A stretch of DNA of 49,445 nt from Hyphomicrobiales bacterium (GTDB lineage: Bacteria > Pseudomonadota > Alphaproteobacteria > Rhizobiales > Beijerinckiaceae): assembly GCA_027483895.1 (NCBI GenBank), contig JAIXTP010000025.1, forward strand, positions 1 to 49,445, read 5' to 3'. Below the pieces are notes generated by a model. The model did not search any database, was not told where the DNA came from, and worked only from the letters and a program-made list of their open reading frames with translations. Shown here one piece after another: positions 42,158 to 49,445 of this stretch (position 1 is its first letter; each line of letters starts with the position of its first letter). The translations under genes were made by a program, and so were the position numbers.

Positions 42158-44074
42158 TCAGCCCGCGATCCCCTTCGACTTCAGCGACGCGGCGATCTCG
42201 TCGAGAACGGCGGGATCGTCGATCGTTGCGGGCATCGACCAGCTGTCGCCGTCCGCGATCTTCTTCATCGTGCCGCGCAGGATCTTGCCGGACCGCGTCT
42301 TCGGCAGCCGGTTGACGGTGATCGCGATCTTGAAGGCGGCCACGGGGCCGATCTTGTCGCGGACGAGGCCCACGATCTCCTTCTCGATCTCCAGCGGCGA
42401 ACGGTTCACGCCGGCCTTGAGCACCACGAAGCCGCAGGGCTGCTCGCCCTTGAGCGAGTCCTTGATGCCGATGACGGCGCATTCGGCCACGTCCGGATGC
42501 GAGGCGAGCACTTCTTCCATGCCGCCCGTCGAGAGGCGGTGACCGGCGACGTTGATGATGTCGTCGGTGCGGCCCATGATGAAGAGATAGCCGTCCTCGT
42601 CCACGAAGCCCGCGTCGGACGTGTTGTAGTAGCCCGGGAACATCGTTAGATAGCTTTCACGAAACCGGTCGTCCGCATGCCAGAGTGTGGGCAGGTTGCC
42701 CGGAGGCAACGGCAGCTTGATGACGATGGAGCCCATCGTGTTCGGGCCGACCGGTTTTCCGCCCTCGTCGACGATCTGTACGTCGTAGCCCGGCATCGGA
42801 ACCGTCGGCGAGCCGTGCTTGACGGGCAGAAGCCCGAGGCCGACCGGGTTGCCGGCGATGGCCCAGCCCGTTTCCGTCTGCCACCAGTGGTCGATGACCG
42901 GAACCTTCAGGATGTCCTCGGCCCATTTGACCGTATCGGGGTCCGCGCGCTCGCCTGCCAAGAACAAAGCGCGGAAGCCGGACAGGTCGTATTTCGCGAG
43001 ATATTCGGCCTTCGGGTCTTCCTTCTTGATCGCGCGCAGCGCGGTCGGCGCGGTGAAGAGCGCCTTCGCGCCCGTCTCCGCGATCACGCGCCAGAAGGCG
43101 CCGGGGTCGGGCGTGCCGACCGGCTTGCCTTCGTAGACGACCGTGGTCGATCCGTTGATGAGCGGGCCGTAGACGATATAGCTGTGTCCCACGACCCAGC
43201 CGACGTCGGAGGCCGTCCAGAACACTTCGCCCGGCTGGATGTCGTAAAGGCCGCGCATCGACCATGCGAGCGCGACGCAGTAGCCGCCGGTGTCGCGCAC
43301 GACGCCCTTCGGCTTGCCCGTGGTGCCCGAGGTGTAAAGCACGTAGAGCGGATCGGTCGCCTTCATCGGCACGCAGGGCGCCTTCTTGCCCGACGCCTTC
43401 GCCGCGGCCACGGCCTGCGCCCAATCATGGTCGCGGCCCGGCTTCATCGCGGCTTCGGCCTGCGGGCGCTGGAACAGCACGACCGACTGCGGCTTCACGG
43501 ACGAAAGCTCGATCGCCTCGTCGAGAAGCGGCTTGTAGGCCACCACGCGGTTCGGCTCGATGCCGCAGGAGGCGGCGAGGATCAGCTTGGGCTTGGCGTC
43601 TTCGATGCGGGTGGCGAGTTCCTTGGCCGCGAAACCGCCGAACACGACCGAGTGAACCGCGCCGATGCGCGCGCAGGCGAGCATCGCGACGACGGCCTCC
43701 GGGATCATCGGCATGTAGACGATGACGGTATCGCCCTTGGCGACGCCCTGATCCTGCAGCACCGCGCCGAGCGCTTCGACCTCGCCCTGCAGTTCGCGAT
43801 AGGTGATGCGGCGCTGCGAGCCGGTGACCGGGCTGTCATAGATGATCGCCGTCTGCGTGCCGCGCGTCGCGACATGCCGGTCCACCGCGTTGAAACAGGC
43901 ATTCAGCTCGCCGTCCGGGAACCAGCGACCGTAGACGCCTTGGTTCGCGTCGAAAGCCTTGCTCGGCGCCTTCGTCCAATCGATCGCCTTTGCGGCCTCG
44001 CTCCAGAAGGCTTCGGGGTCCTTGCGCGACGCGGCGAACACTTCGGCGTAACGGCTCTTTCCCTGCATGGTCAT
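42158..44074 (-). CDS. prpE: Propionyl-CoA synthetase
   Basis: 638-residue member of the acyl-adenylate-forming family, close to acetyl-CoA synthetase in layout: ACAS N-terminal block (~1-70), YTSGTTGKPKGVV near 237, WWQTETGW near 392, YNTSDAGFVDEDGY near 475 and the C-terminal catalytic Lys in PKTRSGKILRG near 605, which is a known acetylation site in the family. It activates propionate for the methylcitrate or methylmalonyl route; acetate or other short acids could be used as well. GGGGAGGAA upstream fixes the ATG at 44074. Confidence 0.9.
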   Translation of the reverse strand: MTMQGKSRYAEVFAASRKDPEAFWSEAAKAIDWTKAPSKAFDANQGVYGRWFPDGELNACFNAVDRHVATRGTQTAIIYDSPVTGSQRRITYRELQGEVEALGAVLQDQGVAKGDTVIVYMPMIPEAVVAMLACARIGAVHSVVFGGFAAKELATRIEDAKPKLILAASCGIEPNRVVAYKPLLDEAIELSSVKPQSVVLFQRPQAEAAMKPGRDHDWAQAVAAAKASGKKAPCVPMKATDPLYVLYTSGTTGKPKGVVRDTGGYCVALAWSMRGLYDIQPGEVFWTASDVGWVVGHSYIVYGPLINGSTTVVYEGKPVGTPDPGAFWRVIAETGAKALFTAPTALRAIKKEDPKAEYLAKYDLSGFRALFLAGERADPDTVKWAEDILKVPVIDHWWQTETGWAIAGNPVGLGLLPVKHGSPTVPMPGYDVQIVDEGGKPVGPNTMGSIVIKLPLPPGNLPTLWHADDRFRESYLTMFPGYYNTSDAGFVDEDGYLFIMGRTDDIINVAGHRLSTGGMEEVLASHPDVAECAVIGIKDSLKGEQPCGFVVLKAGVNRSPLEIEKEIVGLVRDKIGPVAAFKIAITVNRLPKTRSGKILRGTMKKIADGDSWSMPATIDDPAVLDEIAASLKSKGIAG

Positions 44075-44259
44075 GCTCGGTTCCTCCCCGGACTCGGGCG
44101 GCATCGCCTCTTTCGATCGGCTCTAGCACCGGCAGTCCAGCACGTCAGGAGAGACTTTGGAACGACCGGATCATTGCGGAGGCGACCGTCCGAGACATGC
44201 CGTGCCCGCAGGGCGGTATCGTGCAGTCTCAGGTTGCCCGGGAGCGCCAAGCGTGAACA

Positions 44260-45057
44260 TTGTCCCCCGCGTCGCGTAAAAACCGGTCCCCCGCCTTGGT
44301 TCTCTCCACCGATCCCCTCTTCTACGTCGTCGGCACGATCGCCGTGGTCATCGTCGGTCTGGGCAAGGGCGGATTTTCCGGGCTCGGCCTGCTGTCGACG
44401 CCGCTTCTCGCGCTGGTCCTGCCGCCCATTCAGGCGGCGGCGGTGATGATGCCCATCCTCGTCGTTCAGGACGCGCTCAGCGTCTGGGTCTATCGGAAGA
44501 CCTTCGACCGCAGGAATTCGCTGATCCTGATCGTCGGCGGCCTGATCGGCGTCGCGGCCGGGTGGATCCTGGCCAAGGCCGTTCCGGAATCGGTCGTCAG
44601 CCTGATGATGGGCCTCGTCGCGGTGGTCTTCGTGCTGCTCTACTGGAAGAGACGCCACGGAACGACGTCCCACGCCAAGGCGGGCGGCGTGGCGTCCGGC
44701 GTCTTCTGGGGCGCGGTGGGCGGCTATACGAGCTTCGTCGCGCATGCGGGCGCGCCGCCGTTCCAAGTCTACACGATGCCGCTGCGGCTTCCCCCCACGG
44801 TCTATGCGGGGACGTCGACCATGTATTTCGCCGCGATCAATGCGTTCAAATTCGTGGCCTATGCCCAGCTCGGACAGTTCTCGTCCGCGAATATCGGAAT
44901 GTCGGCCGTGATGCTGCCGATCGCCATCGGGTCGACCTTTCTCGGCGTCTGGCTGGTCAGGCGTATCGATGCGGCGCGTTTCTACGACATCATCTATGCG
45001 CTCACCGGCGTCATCGGCCTCAAACTGATCTGGGACGGTTTCCGCGACCTTCTCTGA
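44260..45057 (+). CDS. TauE/SafE family sulfite/organosulfonate exporter
   Basis: An inner-membrane protein of ~265 residues with about eight hydrophobic helices, including VIVGLGKGGFSGLGLLSTPL near residue 35 and the second-half repeat GGYTSFVAHAGAPPFQVY near 155. TauE/SafE proteins are linked to export of sulfite, sulfoacetate or sulfonates; no sulfur-metabolism genes are near. The start is uncertain: TTG 44260 (listed) has GGGAGC 14 nt upstream, while TTG 44296 would give the family-like LVLSTDPLFY start. No ATG or GTG is available in frame. Confidence 0.87.
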   Translation: MSPASRKNRSPALVLSTDPLFYVVGTIAVVIVGLGKGGFSGLGLLSTPLLALVLPPIQAAAVMMPILVVQDALSVWVYRKTFDRRNSLILIVGGLIGVAAGWILAKAVPESVVSLMMGLVAVVFVLLYWKRRHGTTSHAKAGGVASGVFWGAVGGYTSFVAHAGAPPFQVYTMPLRLPPTVYAGTSTMYFAAINAFKFVAYAQLGQFSSANIGMSAVMLPIAIGSTFLGVWLVRRIDAARFYDIIYALTGVIGLKLIWDGFRDLL

Positions 45058-45134
45058 TCGTCTTTCGACGCGTTGAAGCCGCGTCGCGGCAAGCATAGGC
45101 TCTCCCCGTCTCAATGATTTCGGGAGCCGGGGCC

Positions 45135-46763
45135 GTGCCTACTTCGATCTACGACGTCGATCTCGACCGGAACCCGGCCAATCACCGGCCCCTCACGCCG
45201 CTCGACTTCCTCGAACGGGCGGCCGCGGTCCATCCGGACCGGACGGCGATCGTACACGGCGCGCTCCGCCGCGATTATCGCGGCTTCCACGCCCGTGCGA
45301 AGCGGCTGGCCTCGGCGCTCGCGGCCCGCGGCATCGGCCGCGGCGATACGGTCGCCGTGATGCTCCCGAACACGCCCGCGATGCTCGAATGCCATTACGG
45401 CGTGCCGATGACGGGGGGCGTGCTCAACACGCTCAACACCCGCCTCGATCCCGCGATCATCGCCTTCTCGCTCGATCACGGCGAGGCGAAGATCGTCATC
45501 GTCGACCGCGAATTCTCGAAGACGATGAAGGACGCGCTGGCGCTGTGCAGCGTGAAGCCGCTCGTGATCGACTACGACGATCCCGAATATGCCGGGGCGG
45601 GCGAGCGGATCGGCTCCCTCGAATACGAGGACTTCCTCGCCGAGGGCGGCGAGGCGTTCGAGCGCGCCGCGCCGAGCGACGAATGGGACGCGATCTCCCT
45701 CAACTACACCTCCGGCACCACGGGCAACCCGAAGGGCGTGGTCTATCACCATCGCGGCGCGGCGCTGCTGGCGCAGGGCAACGTCATCACCTGCGGCATG
45801 GGCCGGCACCCCGTCTATCTCTGGACGCTGCCGATGTTCCACTGCAACGGCTGGTGCTTTCCGTGGTCCATTTCGCTCGTCGCGGGAACGCATGTCTGCC
45901 TTCGGCAGGTCCGCGCCAAGGCGATGTACGACGCGATCGCCGAGCACGGCGTGACGCATCTGTGCGGCGCGCCGATCGTCATGTCGACGCTTCTGAACGC
46001 GCCCGAGGCCGAGAAAAGGCCGTTGCCGCATCGCGTGGAGTTCTTCACCGCCGCGGCTCCGCCGCCCGAGGCCGTTCTGGCCGCGATGCGGGAGGCGGGC
46101 TTCAACGTCACCCATCTCTACGGTCTCACCGAGACCTACGGCCCCTCCGTCGTGAACGACTGGCACCTCGAATGGGACGCGCTGGCGCCCGGCGAACAGG
46201 CGGCGAAGAAGGCGCGGCAGGGCGTCCGCTACCCGGTGCTCGAAGGGCTCGCCGTGAAGGACCCCGTCACGATGCAGGACGTGCCCGCCGACGGCGTCAC
46301 GCTCGGCGAGGTGATGATGCGCGGCAATGTCGTGATGAAGGGCTATCTCAAGAACCGGAAGGCCTCGGACGAGGCCTTCGCGGGCGGGTGGTTCCGTTCG
46401 GGCGATCTCGGCGTGATGCATCCCGACGGCTACGTGCAGCTCAAGGACCGCTCCAAGGACATCATCATTTCCGGCGGCGAGAACATTTCCTCGATCGAGG
46501 TGGAGGACGCCCTGTTCCGCCATCCGGCCGTGCAGGCCGCGGCGGTGGTCGCGAAGCCCGATGAGAAATGGGGCGAGACGCCCTGCGCCTTCGTCGAACT
46601 TAAGCCGGGGGCCGCGGCGACGACCGACGAGATGATCGAGTGGTGCCGGAAGCACCTTGCCGGCTACAAGATCCCGCGCACGGTGGTGTTCACCGAATTG
46701 CCGAAGACCTCGACCGGCAAGATCCAGAAATTCCGCCTGCGCGGGATGGCGCGCGAGGTCTGA
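45135..46763 (+). CDS. Medium/long-chain acyl-CoA synthetase (AMP-forming)
   Basis: 542 residues of the acyl-CoA synthetase branch related to plant and bacterial AMP-dependent ligases. Motifs: NYTSGTTGNPKGVVYHH near 193, the PMFHCNGWCFPW substrate block near 237, LYGLTETYGP near 325, SGDLGVMHPDGY near 418, KDRSKDIIISGGENIS near 438 and the catalytic Lys in PKTSTGKIQK near 527. Chain-length preference cannot be read. GGGAG at 45123-45127 supports GTG 45135; an in-frame ATG at 45114 is the alternative. A terminator hairpin after it belongs to the convergent ydcH gene. Confidence 0.9.
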   Translation: MPTSIYDVDLDRNPANHRPLTPLDFLERAAAVHPDRTAIVHGALRRDYRGFHARAKRLASALAARGIGRGDTVAVMLPNTPAMLECHYGVPMTGGVLNTLNTRLDPAIIAFSLDHGEAKIVIVDREFSKTMKDALALCSVKPLVIDYDDPEYAGAGERIGSLEYEDFLAEGGEAFERAAPSDEWDAISLNYTSGTTGNPKGVVYHHRGAALLAQGNVITCGMGRHPVYLWTLPMFHCNGWCFPWSISLVAGTHVCLRQVRAKAMYDAIAEHGVTHLCGAPIVMSTLLNAPEAEKRPLPHRVEFFTAAAPPPEAVLAAMREAGFNVTHLYGLTETYGPSVVNDWHLEWDALAPGEQAAKKARQGVRYPVLEGLAVKDPVTMQDVPADGVTLGEVMMRGNVVMKGYLKNRKASDEAFAGGWFRSGDLGVMHPDGYVQLKDRSKDIIISGGENISSIEVEDALFRHPAVQAAAVVAKPDEKWGETPCAFVELKPGAAATTDEMIEWCRKHLAGYKIPRTVVFTELPKTSTGKIQKFRLRGMAREV

Positions 46764-46771
46764 GCCGACCC

Positions 46772-46802
46772 CGAAAAAGAAACGGAGCGCCTTCGCGCTC
46801 CG
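46772..46802 (-). terminator. Minus-strand terminator of ydcH
   Basis: The perfect 8-bp stem CGGAGCGC/GCGCTCCG (46783-46790 with 46795-46802) has a 4-nt loop. On the minus strand it is followed by TTTCTTTTTCG. Confidence 0.8.
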
Positions 46803-46856
46803 CCGCATTCGCCTCGAGGTTTTTCGTGGGCCTCCGGGGGGCCGTGCTTCACCGGC

Positions 46857-47045
46857 TCAATGCAGCGTGGGCTGTTTGGCCGAGGCGCGGAGCTTCTCGA
46901 TCTCTTCCTTCAGAGCGAGCTTCTTGCGCTTCAGTTCGGCGACGCGGAGGTCCGACCCTCCGGGATGCGTCAACTCCGTCTCGATCTGCCGTTCAAGCGC
47001 CTTGTGACGCTTTTCCAGTTCTGCGAGATGGGCCTGCATCGACAT
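46857..47045 (-). CDS. YdcH/DUF465 small helical protein (paralogue 1)
   Basis: 62 residues forming an antiparallel helical hairpin: AHLAELEKRHKALERQIETEL, a turn at HPGGSD, then VAELKRKKLALKEEIEKLR. DUF465 proteins are very common in alphaproteobacteria and have no settled function. GGGAGGA before the ATG at 47045 decides the start, although the frame is open far upstream. It has its own terminator. A second family member lies 225 bp away on the opposite strand. Confidence 0.92.
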   Translation of the reverse strand: MSMQAHLAELEKRHKALERQIETELTHPGGSDLRVAELKRKKLALKEEIEKLRASAKQPTLH

Positions 47046-47270
47046 GCGGTTCCTCCCAATGCGGGTGTTGACTTCACGAGTGTGACACGTCCGTGACGGC
47101 TGTCGAGCCCCGAAAGGTCGTGAACGCGTCAAAGCCGAGTTCAAGCACGTGATCCCGGCAAAAGGGTGAAGGCTTTCGGGAAGAGTTGCGGCGAATGCCG
47201 GAGTTCGGCCTTGCAGGGCGAGGGCCTCGAACGGCATACTCGACCGAACCGAAATCGCGCGGCACGGGCG

Positions 47271-47486
47271 ATGCTCGACTTCACGGCACCGGACAAGGTC
47301 GAACTGGCAGCGGAGCTGGCACGCCTGCGCGTGGAGCACCGCGATCTCAACGACGCGATCGCCGCGCTGGAAGCCGTGGGACCGGCCGATCAGCTGCAGA
47401 TCCAGCGCCTCAAGCGACGCAAGCTCCAGCTCAAGGACCGCATCGGGGCGATCGAAGATCAGCTGACGCCGGACATCATCGCCTGA
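47271..47486 (+). CDS. YdcH/DUF465 small helical protein (paralogue 2)
   Basis: 71 residues with the same two-helix plan: KVELAAELARLRVEHRDLNDAI, a turn at AVGPADQ, then IQRLKRRKLQLKDRIGAIEDQL. The shared core LKR-KL-LK-I marks it as a paralogue of the divergent gene at 46857-47045, which is otherwise quite different. The start at 47271 is chosen from homology; the ribosome site is weak. Rhizobiales often carry this gene just upstream of purE, as here, but purE has its own promoter. Confidence 0.9.
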   Translation: MLDFTAPDKVELAAELARLRVEHRDLNDAIAALEAVGPADQLQIQRLKRRKLQLKDRIGAIEDQLTPDIIA

Positions 47487-47503
47487 TTTACCCGCGCGGC
47501 GGC

Positions 47504-47531
47504 TTGCGGGAGCACGGCCTTTTCCTATACT
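47504..47531 (+). promoter_or_regulatory. Promoter of purE-purK
   Basis: TTGCGG (47504-47509) and TATACT (47526-47531) are 16 nt apart, 27 nt before the purE start codon. Confidence 0.55.
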
Positions 47532-47558
47532 CCGCGCTCTTTTTCCGGGGGCGCGCGA

Positions 47559-48056
47559 ATGAACGGCTCGAACAGGCCCGTGGCCATCATCATGGGCAGC
47601 CAGTCCGATTGGGCCACGATGCGCCATGCGGCCGAGACGCTCGATGCGCTCGGCATCGCCTATGACGCGCGGATCGTCTCGGCCCACCGCACGCCCGACC
47701 GGCTCTACGATTTCGCGAAATCCGCGAAGGCGAACGGCTTCAAGGTCGTGATCGCGGGTGCGGGCGGCGCGGCGCATCTGCCCGGCATGGCCGCGGCGAT
47801 GACGAGCCTGCCGGTCTTCGGCGTTCCGGTGGAGTCGAAGGCGCTCTCCGGTCAGGACAGCCTGCTTTCGATCGTGCAGATGCCGGGCGGCATTCCCGTC
47901 GGCACGCTGGCGATCGGCAAGGCGGGCGCCATCAATGCGGCGCTGCTGAGCGCGGCCGTGCTCGCGCTGCAGGACGAGGCGTTGGCCGAGCGGCTCGACG
48001 CCTGGCGCGCCCGCCAGACCGCGTCCGTCGCCGAACGCCCGAGCGACGACGCGTGA
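47559..48056 (+). CDS. purE: N5-carboxyaminoimidazole ribonucleotide mutase
   Basis: 165 residues, class I PurE. It moves the carboxylate of N5-CAIR to carbon 4 to give CAIR in purine synthesis. Conserved blocks are [12 protein letters not shown] with the phosphate-binding loop, [14 protein letters not shown] with the catalytic His, [16 protein letters not shown], and [24 protein letters not shown] in outline. It overlaps purK by the stop/start TGATG, so the two products are made together and act in sequence. Confidence 0.97.
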   Translation: MNGSNRPVAIIMGSQSDWATMRHAAETLDALGIAYDARIVSAHRTPDRLYDFAKSAKANGFKVVIAGAGGAAHLPGMAAAMTSLPVFGVPVESKALSGQDSLLSIVQMPGGIPVGTLAIGKAGAINAALLSAAVLALQDEALAERLDAWRARQTASVAERPSDDA

Positions 48057-49132
48057 TGCTGCGTCCGGGCGATACGATCGGCATTCTCGGCGGCGGCCAG
48101 CTCGCGCGGATGCTCTGCCTCGCCGCCGCCCCGCTGGGCTTGCGCTGCCATGTCTACGCGCCCGAGATCGACGGCCCGGCCTTCGACGTGTGCGCCTTCC
48201 GCACCGTCGCGGGCTATGACGACGAGGCGGCGCTGGCGCGTTTCGCGGCCTCGGTCGCCGTCGTGACCTACGAATTCGAAAACGTGCCCGCCGAAACCGC
48301 CGCCTTTCTGGCCGCGCGGGTGCCGGTGCGCCCCGATCCCGCCGCACTCGCGCGGACGCAGGATCGGCTCGTCGAGAAGACCTTCGTGCGCGATCTCGGC
48401 CTCGACGTGCCGGACTTCGCCGCCGTCGATTCCGTCGCCGATCTCGAAGCCGCCCTGGCGCGGCTCGGGCGACCCGCCGTGCTGAAGACGCGCCGCTTCG
48501 GCTATGACGGCAAGGGACAGGCGATGATCCGCGAGACGACGGATCCCGCCGACGCATGGGCGGCGGTGGGCCGCCATCCCGCGATCCTCGAAGCCTTCGT
48601 GCCTTTCGTGCGCGAAGTGTCGGTCGTCGCGGCTCGTGCGGTCGACGGCTCGGTCGCGGAATTCGATCTCTGCGAGAACGTCCATCGCGACCATATCCTC
48701 GCCGAGACGCTTCTTCCCGCCGCCGTGCGCCCGGAAACCGCGCGCAAGGCGCTCGAAGCCGCGGCGAAGATCGTCACGGCGCTCGATTATGTCGGGGTGC
48801 TGGCGGTCGAGATGTTCATCCTCGAGGAGGAGGACGGCACCGAGCGGGTGCTCGTCAACGAGATCGCGCCGCGGGTCCACAATTCCGGCCACTGGACGAT
48901 CGAGGGGGCCGTCACCTCCCAATTCGCACAGCATGTCCGCGCCGTCGCGGGCTGGCCGCTCGGCTCGCCCGAGCGACTCGGGCGCATCCGGATGCTCAAC
49001 CTCGTCGGCGCGCAGGCGGACGACTGGGCGAACATCGCCGCCGATCCCCGCGCGCGCCTGCATCTCTACGGCAAGGGCGAGGCGCGGCGCGGCCGGAAGA
49101 TGGGCCACGTGACCTATGTGGAGAAAGACTGA
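48056..49132 (+). CDS. purK: N5-carboxyaminoimidazole ribonucleotide synthase
   Basis: 358 residues of the ATP-grasp family. It makes N5-CAIR from AIR, bicarbonate and ATP, the substrate for PurE. The N-terminal nucleotide fold is [24 protein letters not shown] is near 72; the ATP-grasp block [14 protein letters not shown] is near 145; the metal ligands are in [11 protein letters not shown] and [15 protein letters not shown] near 255-280. The start is ATG 48056 in the TGATG overlap; GTG 48053 one codon earlier is equally possible. Confidence 0.96.
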   Translation: MLRPGDTIGILGGGQLARMLCLAAAPLGLRCHVYAPEIDGPAFDVCAFRTVAGYDDEAALARFAASVAVVTYEFENVPAETAAFLAARVPVRPDPAALARTQDRLVEKTFVRDLGLDVPDFAAVDSVADLEAALARLGRPAVLKTRRFGYDGKGQAMIRETTDPADAWAAVGRHPAILEAFVPFVREVSVVAARAVDGSVAEFDLCENVHRDHILAETLLPAAVRPETARKALEAAAKIVTALDYVGVLAVEMFILEEEDGTERVLVNEIAPRVHNSGHWTIEGAVTSQFAQHVRAVAGWPLGSPERLGRIRMLNLVGAQADDWANIAADPRARLHLYGKGEARRGRKMGHVTYVEKD

Positions 49133-49254
49133 GCGGCGGTTCCGGTTCGAGTGGACATGCCGGATTCGATCTGGTAGTTCCTCCGCAACATCGCGACGCA
49201 GGGATGCGGCGCCGGACCACTTTTTATCGAAATCGAGACACGGGAAAACGACGC

Positions 49255-49445
49255 GTGCAGGTTCTCGTTCGTGACAACAATGTCGATCAGGCGCTCAAGG
49301 CGCTGAAGAAGAAGATGCAGCGCGAGGGCATCTTCCGCGAGATGAAGCTCCGCGGCCATTACGAGAAGCCGTCCGAGAAGCGCGCCCGCGAAAAGGCCGA
49401 GGCCGTCCGTCGCGCCCGCAAGCTCGCGCGCAAGAAGATGCAGCG
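49255..49445 (+). CDS. rpsU: 30S ribosomal protein S21, N-terminal part
   Basis: The gene runs off the right edge; 63 full codons are visible. The product starts with GTG as (M)[17 protein letters not shown] and continues with the basic [14 protein letters not shown] and many Arg/Lys. S21 helps initiation by the small ribosomal subunit. The alphaproteobacterial form often has a longer C-terminal tail, which is outside the window. The 122-bp spacer after purK has no terminator hairpin that I can see. Confidence 0.95.
   Translation, partial: MQVLVRDNNVDQALKALKKKMQREGIFREMKLRGHYEKPSEKRAREKAEAVRRARKLARKKMQ

Noticed and set aside
42146..42167. Hairpin CGCGGGC/GCCCGCG at the end of prpE
   Set aside because: The prpE stop codon lies within its loop and neither strand has a T-run, so it was not called a terminator.
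44261..44294. Direct repeat GTCCCCCGC at the start of the TauE-type gene
   Set aside because: Only nine bases, occurring twice 25 nt apart in GC-rich sequence; there is no sign of a mobile element or regulatory array.

Overview
This is a high-GC chromosomal window from an alphaproteobacterium, most likely a member of the Hyphomicrobiales (Rhizobiales). The main clues are the cell-cycle proteins GapR and CpdR, a 1564-residue NAD-glutamate dehydrogenase, DUF1036, DUF2794, IalB-type and YdcH (DUF465) proteins, and a hisN / small RNA / N-formylglutamate amidohydrolase / cpdR order that I recall from rhizobial genomes. No phage, transposon, integron or CRISPR array is visible. Coding density is high, and long antisense open frames are common because of base composition; they were treated as shadows.

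Positions 1-6.1 kb: the 5' part of gltB (minus strand), a threonine aldolase, and an Hsp20 gene with a sigma-32-like promoter and a ROSE-type RNA thermometer. Then come hisN, an mmgR/alpha-r8-like small RNA with its own promoter and terminator, an N-formylglutamate amidohydrolase, cpdR, tRNA-Val(GAC) and rpmJ. Positions 6.2-15.4 kb form a less familiar envelope and cell-cycle segment. It holds a long coiled-coil protein with an unknown partner gene, an NtrC-like regulator whose AAA+ module has lost the sigma-54 contact loop and which overlaps an L,D-transpeptidase, an M15/DUF882 peptidase with a repeat-bearing Pro/Ala tail, gapR, and a second amidohydrolase paralogue.

Positions 15.5-30.6 kb are mostly metabolic: an EamA exporter, glycerate 2-kinase, a DUF1036 protein and pyruvate kinase in one tight plus-strand run; a TPR protein; an M3 peptidase; an ABC1 kinase; DUF2794; a possible small RNA; an AhpD-like protein; NAD-glutamate dehydrogenase; and a Bax-inhibitor-1 family membrane protein. 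Positions 30.7-39.5 kb hold the ybbP-ybbA ABC system divergent from a TesA-type esterase, an aldo/keto reductase, ThpR, a pterin dehydratase, a LysE exporter, RlmN and an IalB-family protein.

Positions 39.5-49.4 kb carry an ECF sigma factor with no adjacent anti-sigma gene, coupled to a quinone oxidoreductase. They also carry a short-chain dehydrogenase, propionyl-CoA synthetase, a TauE exporter, an acyl-CoA synthetase, two divergent YdcH paralogues, purE-purK and the start of rpsU. Functionally the window is mainly housekeeping. The parts most worth follow-up are RNA elements (the thermometer, the mmgR-like RNA and a candidate RNA near 24.2 kb), the degenerate NtrC-like regulator with its cell-wall enzyme, and the coiled-coil gene pair. 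Four convergent gene pairs end within 0-3 nt of each other with no terminator between them.
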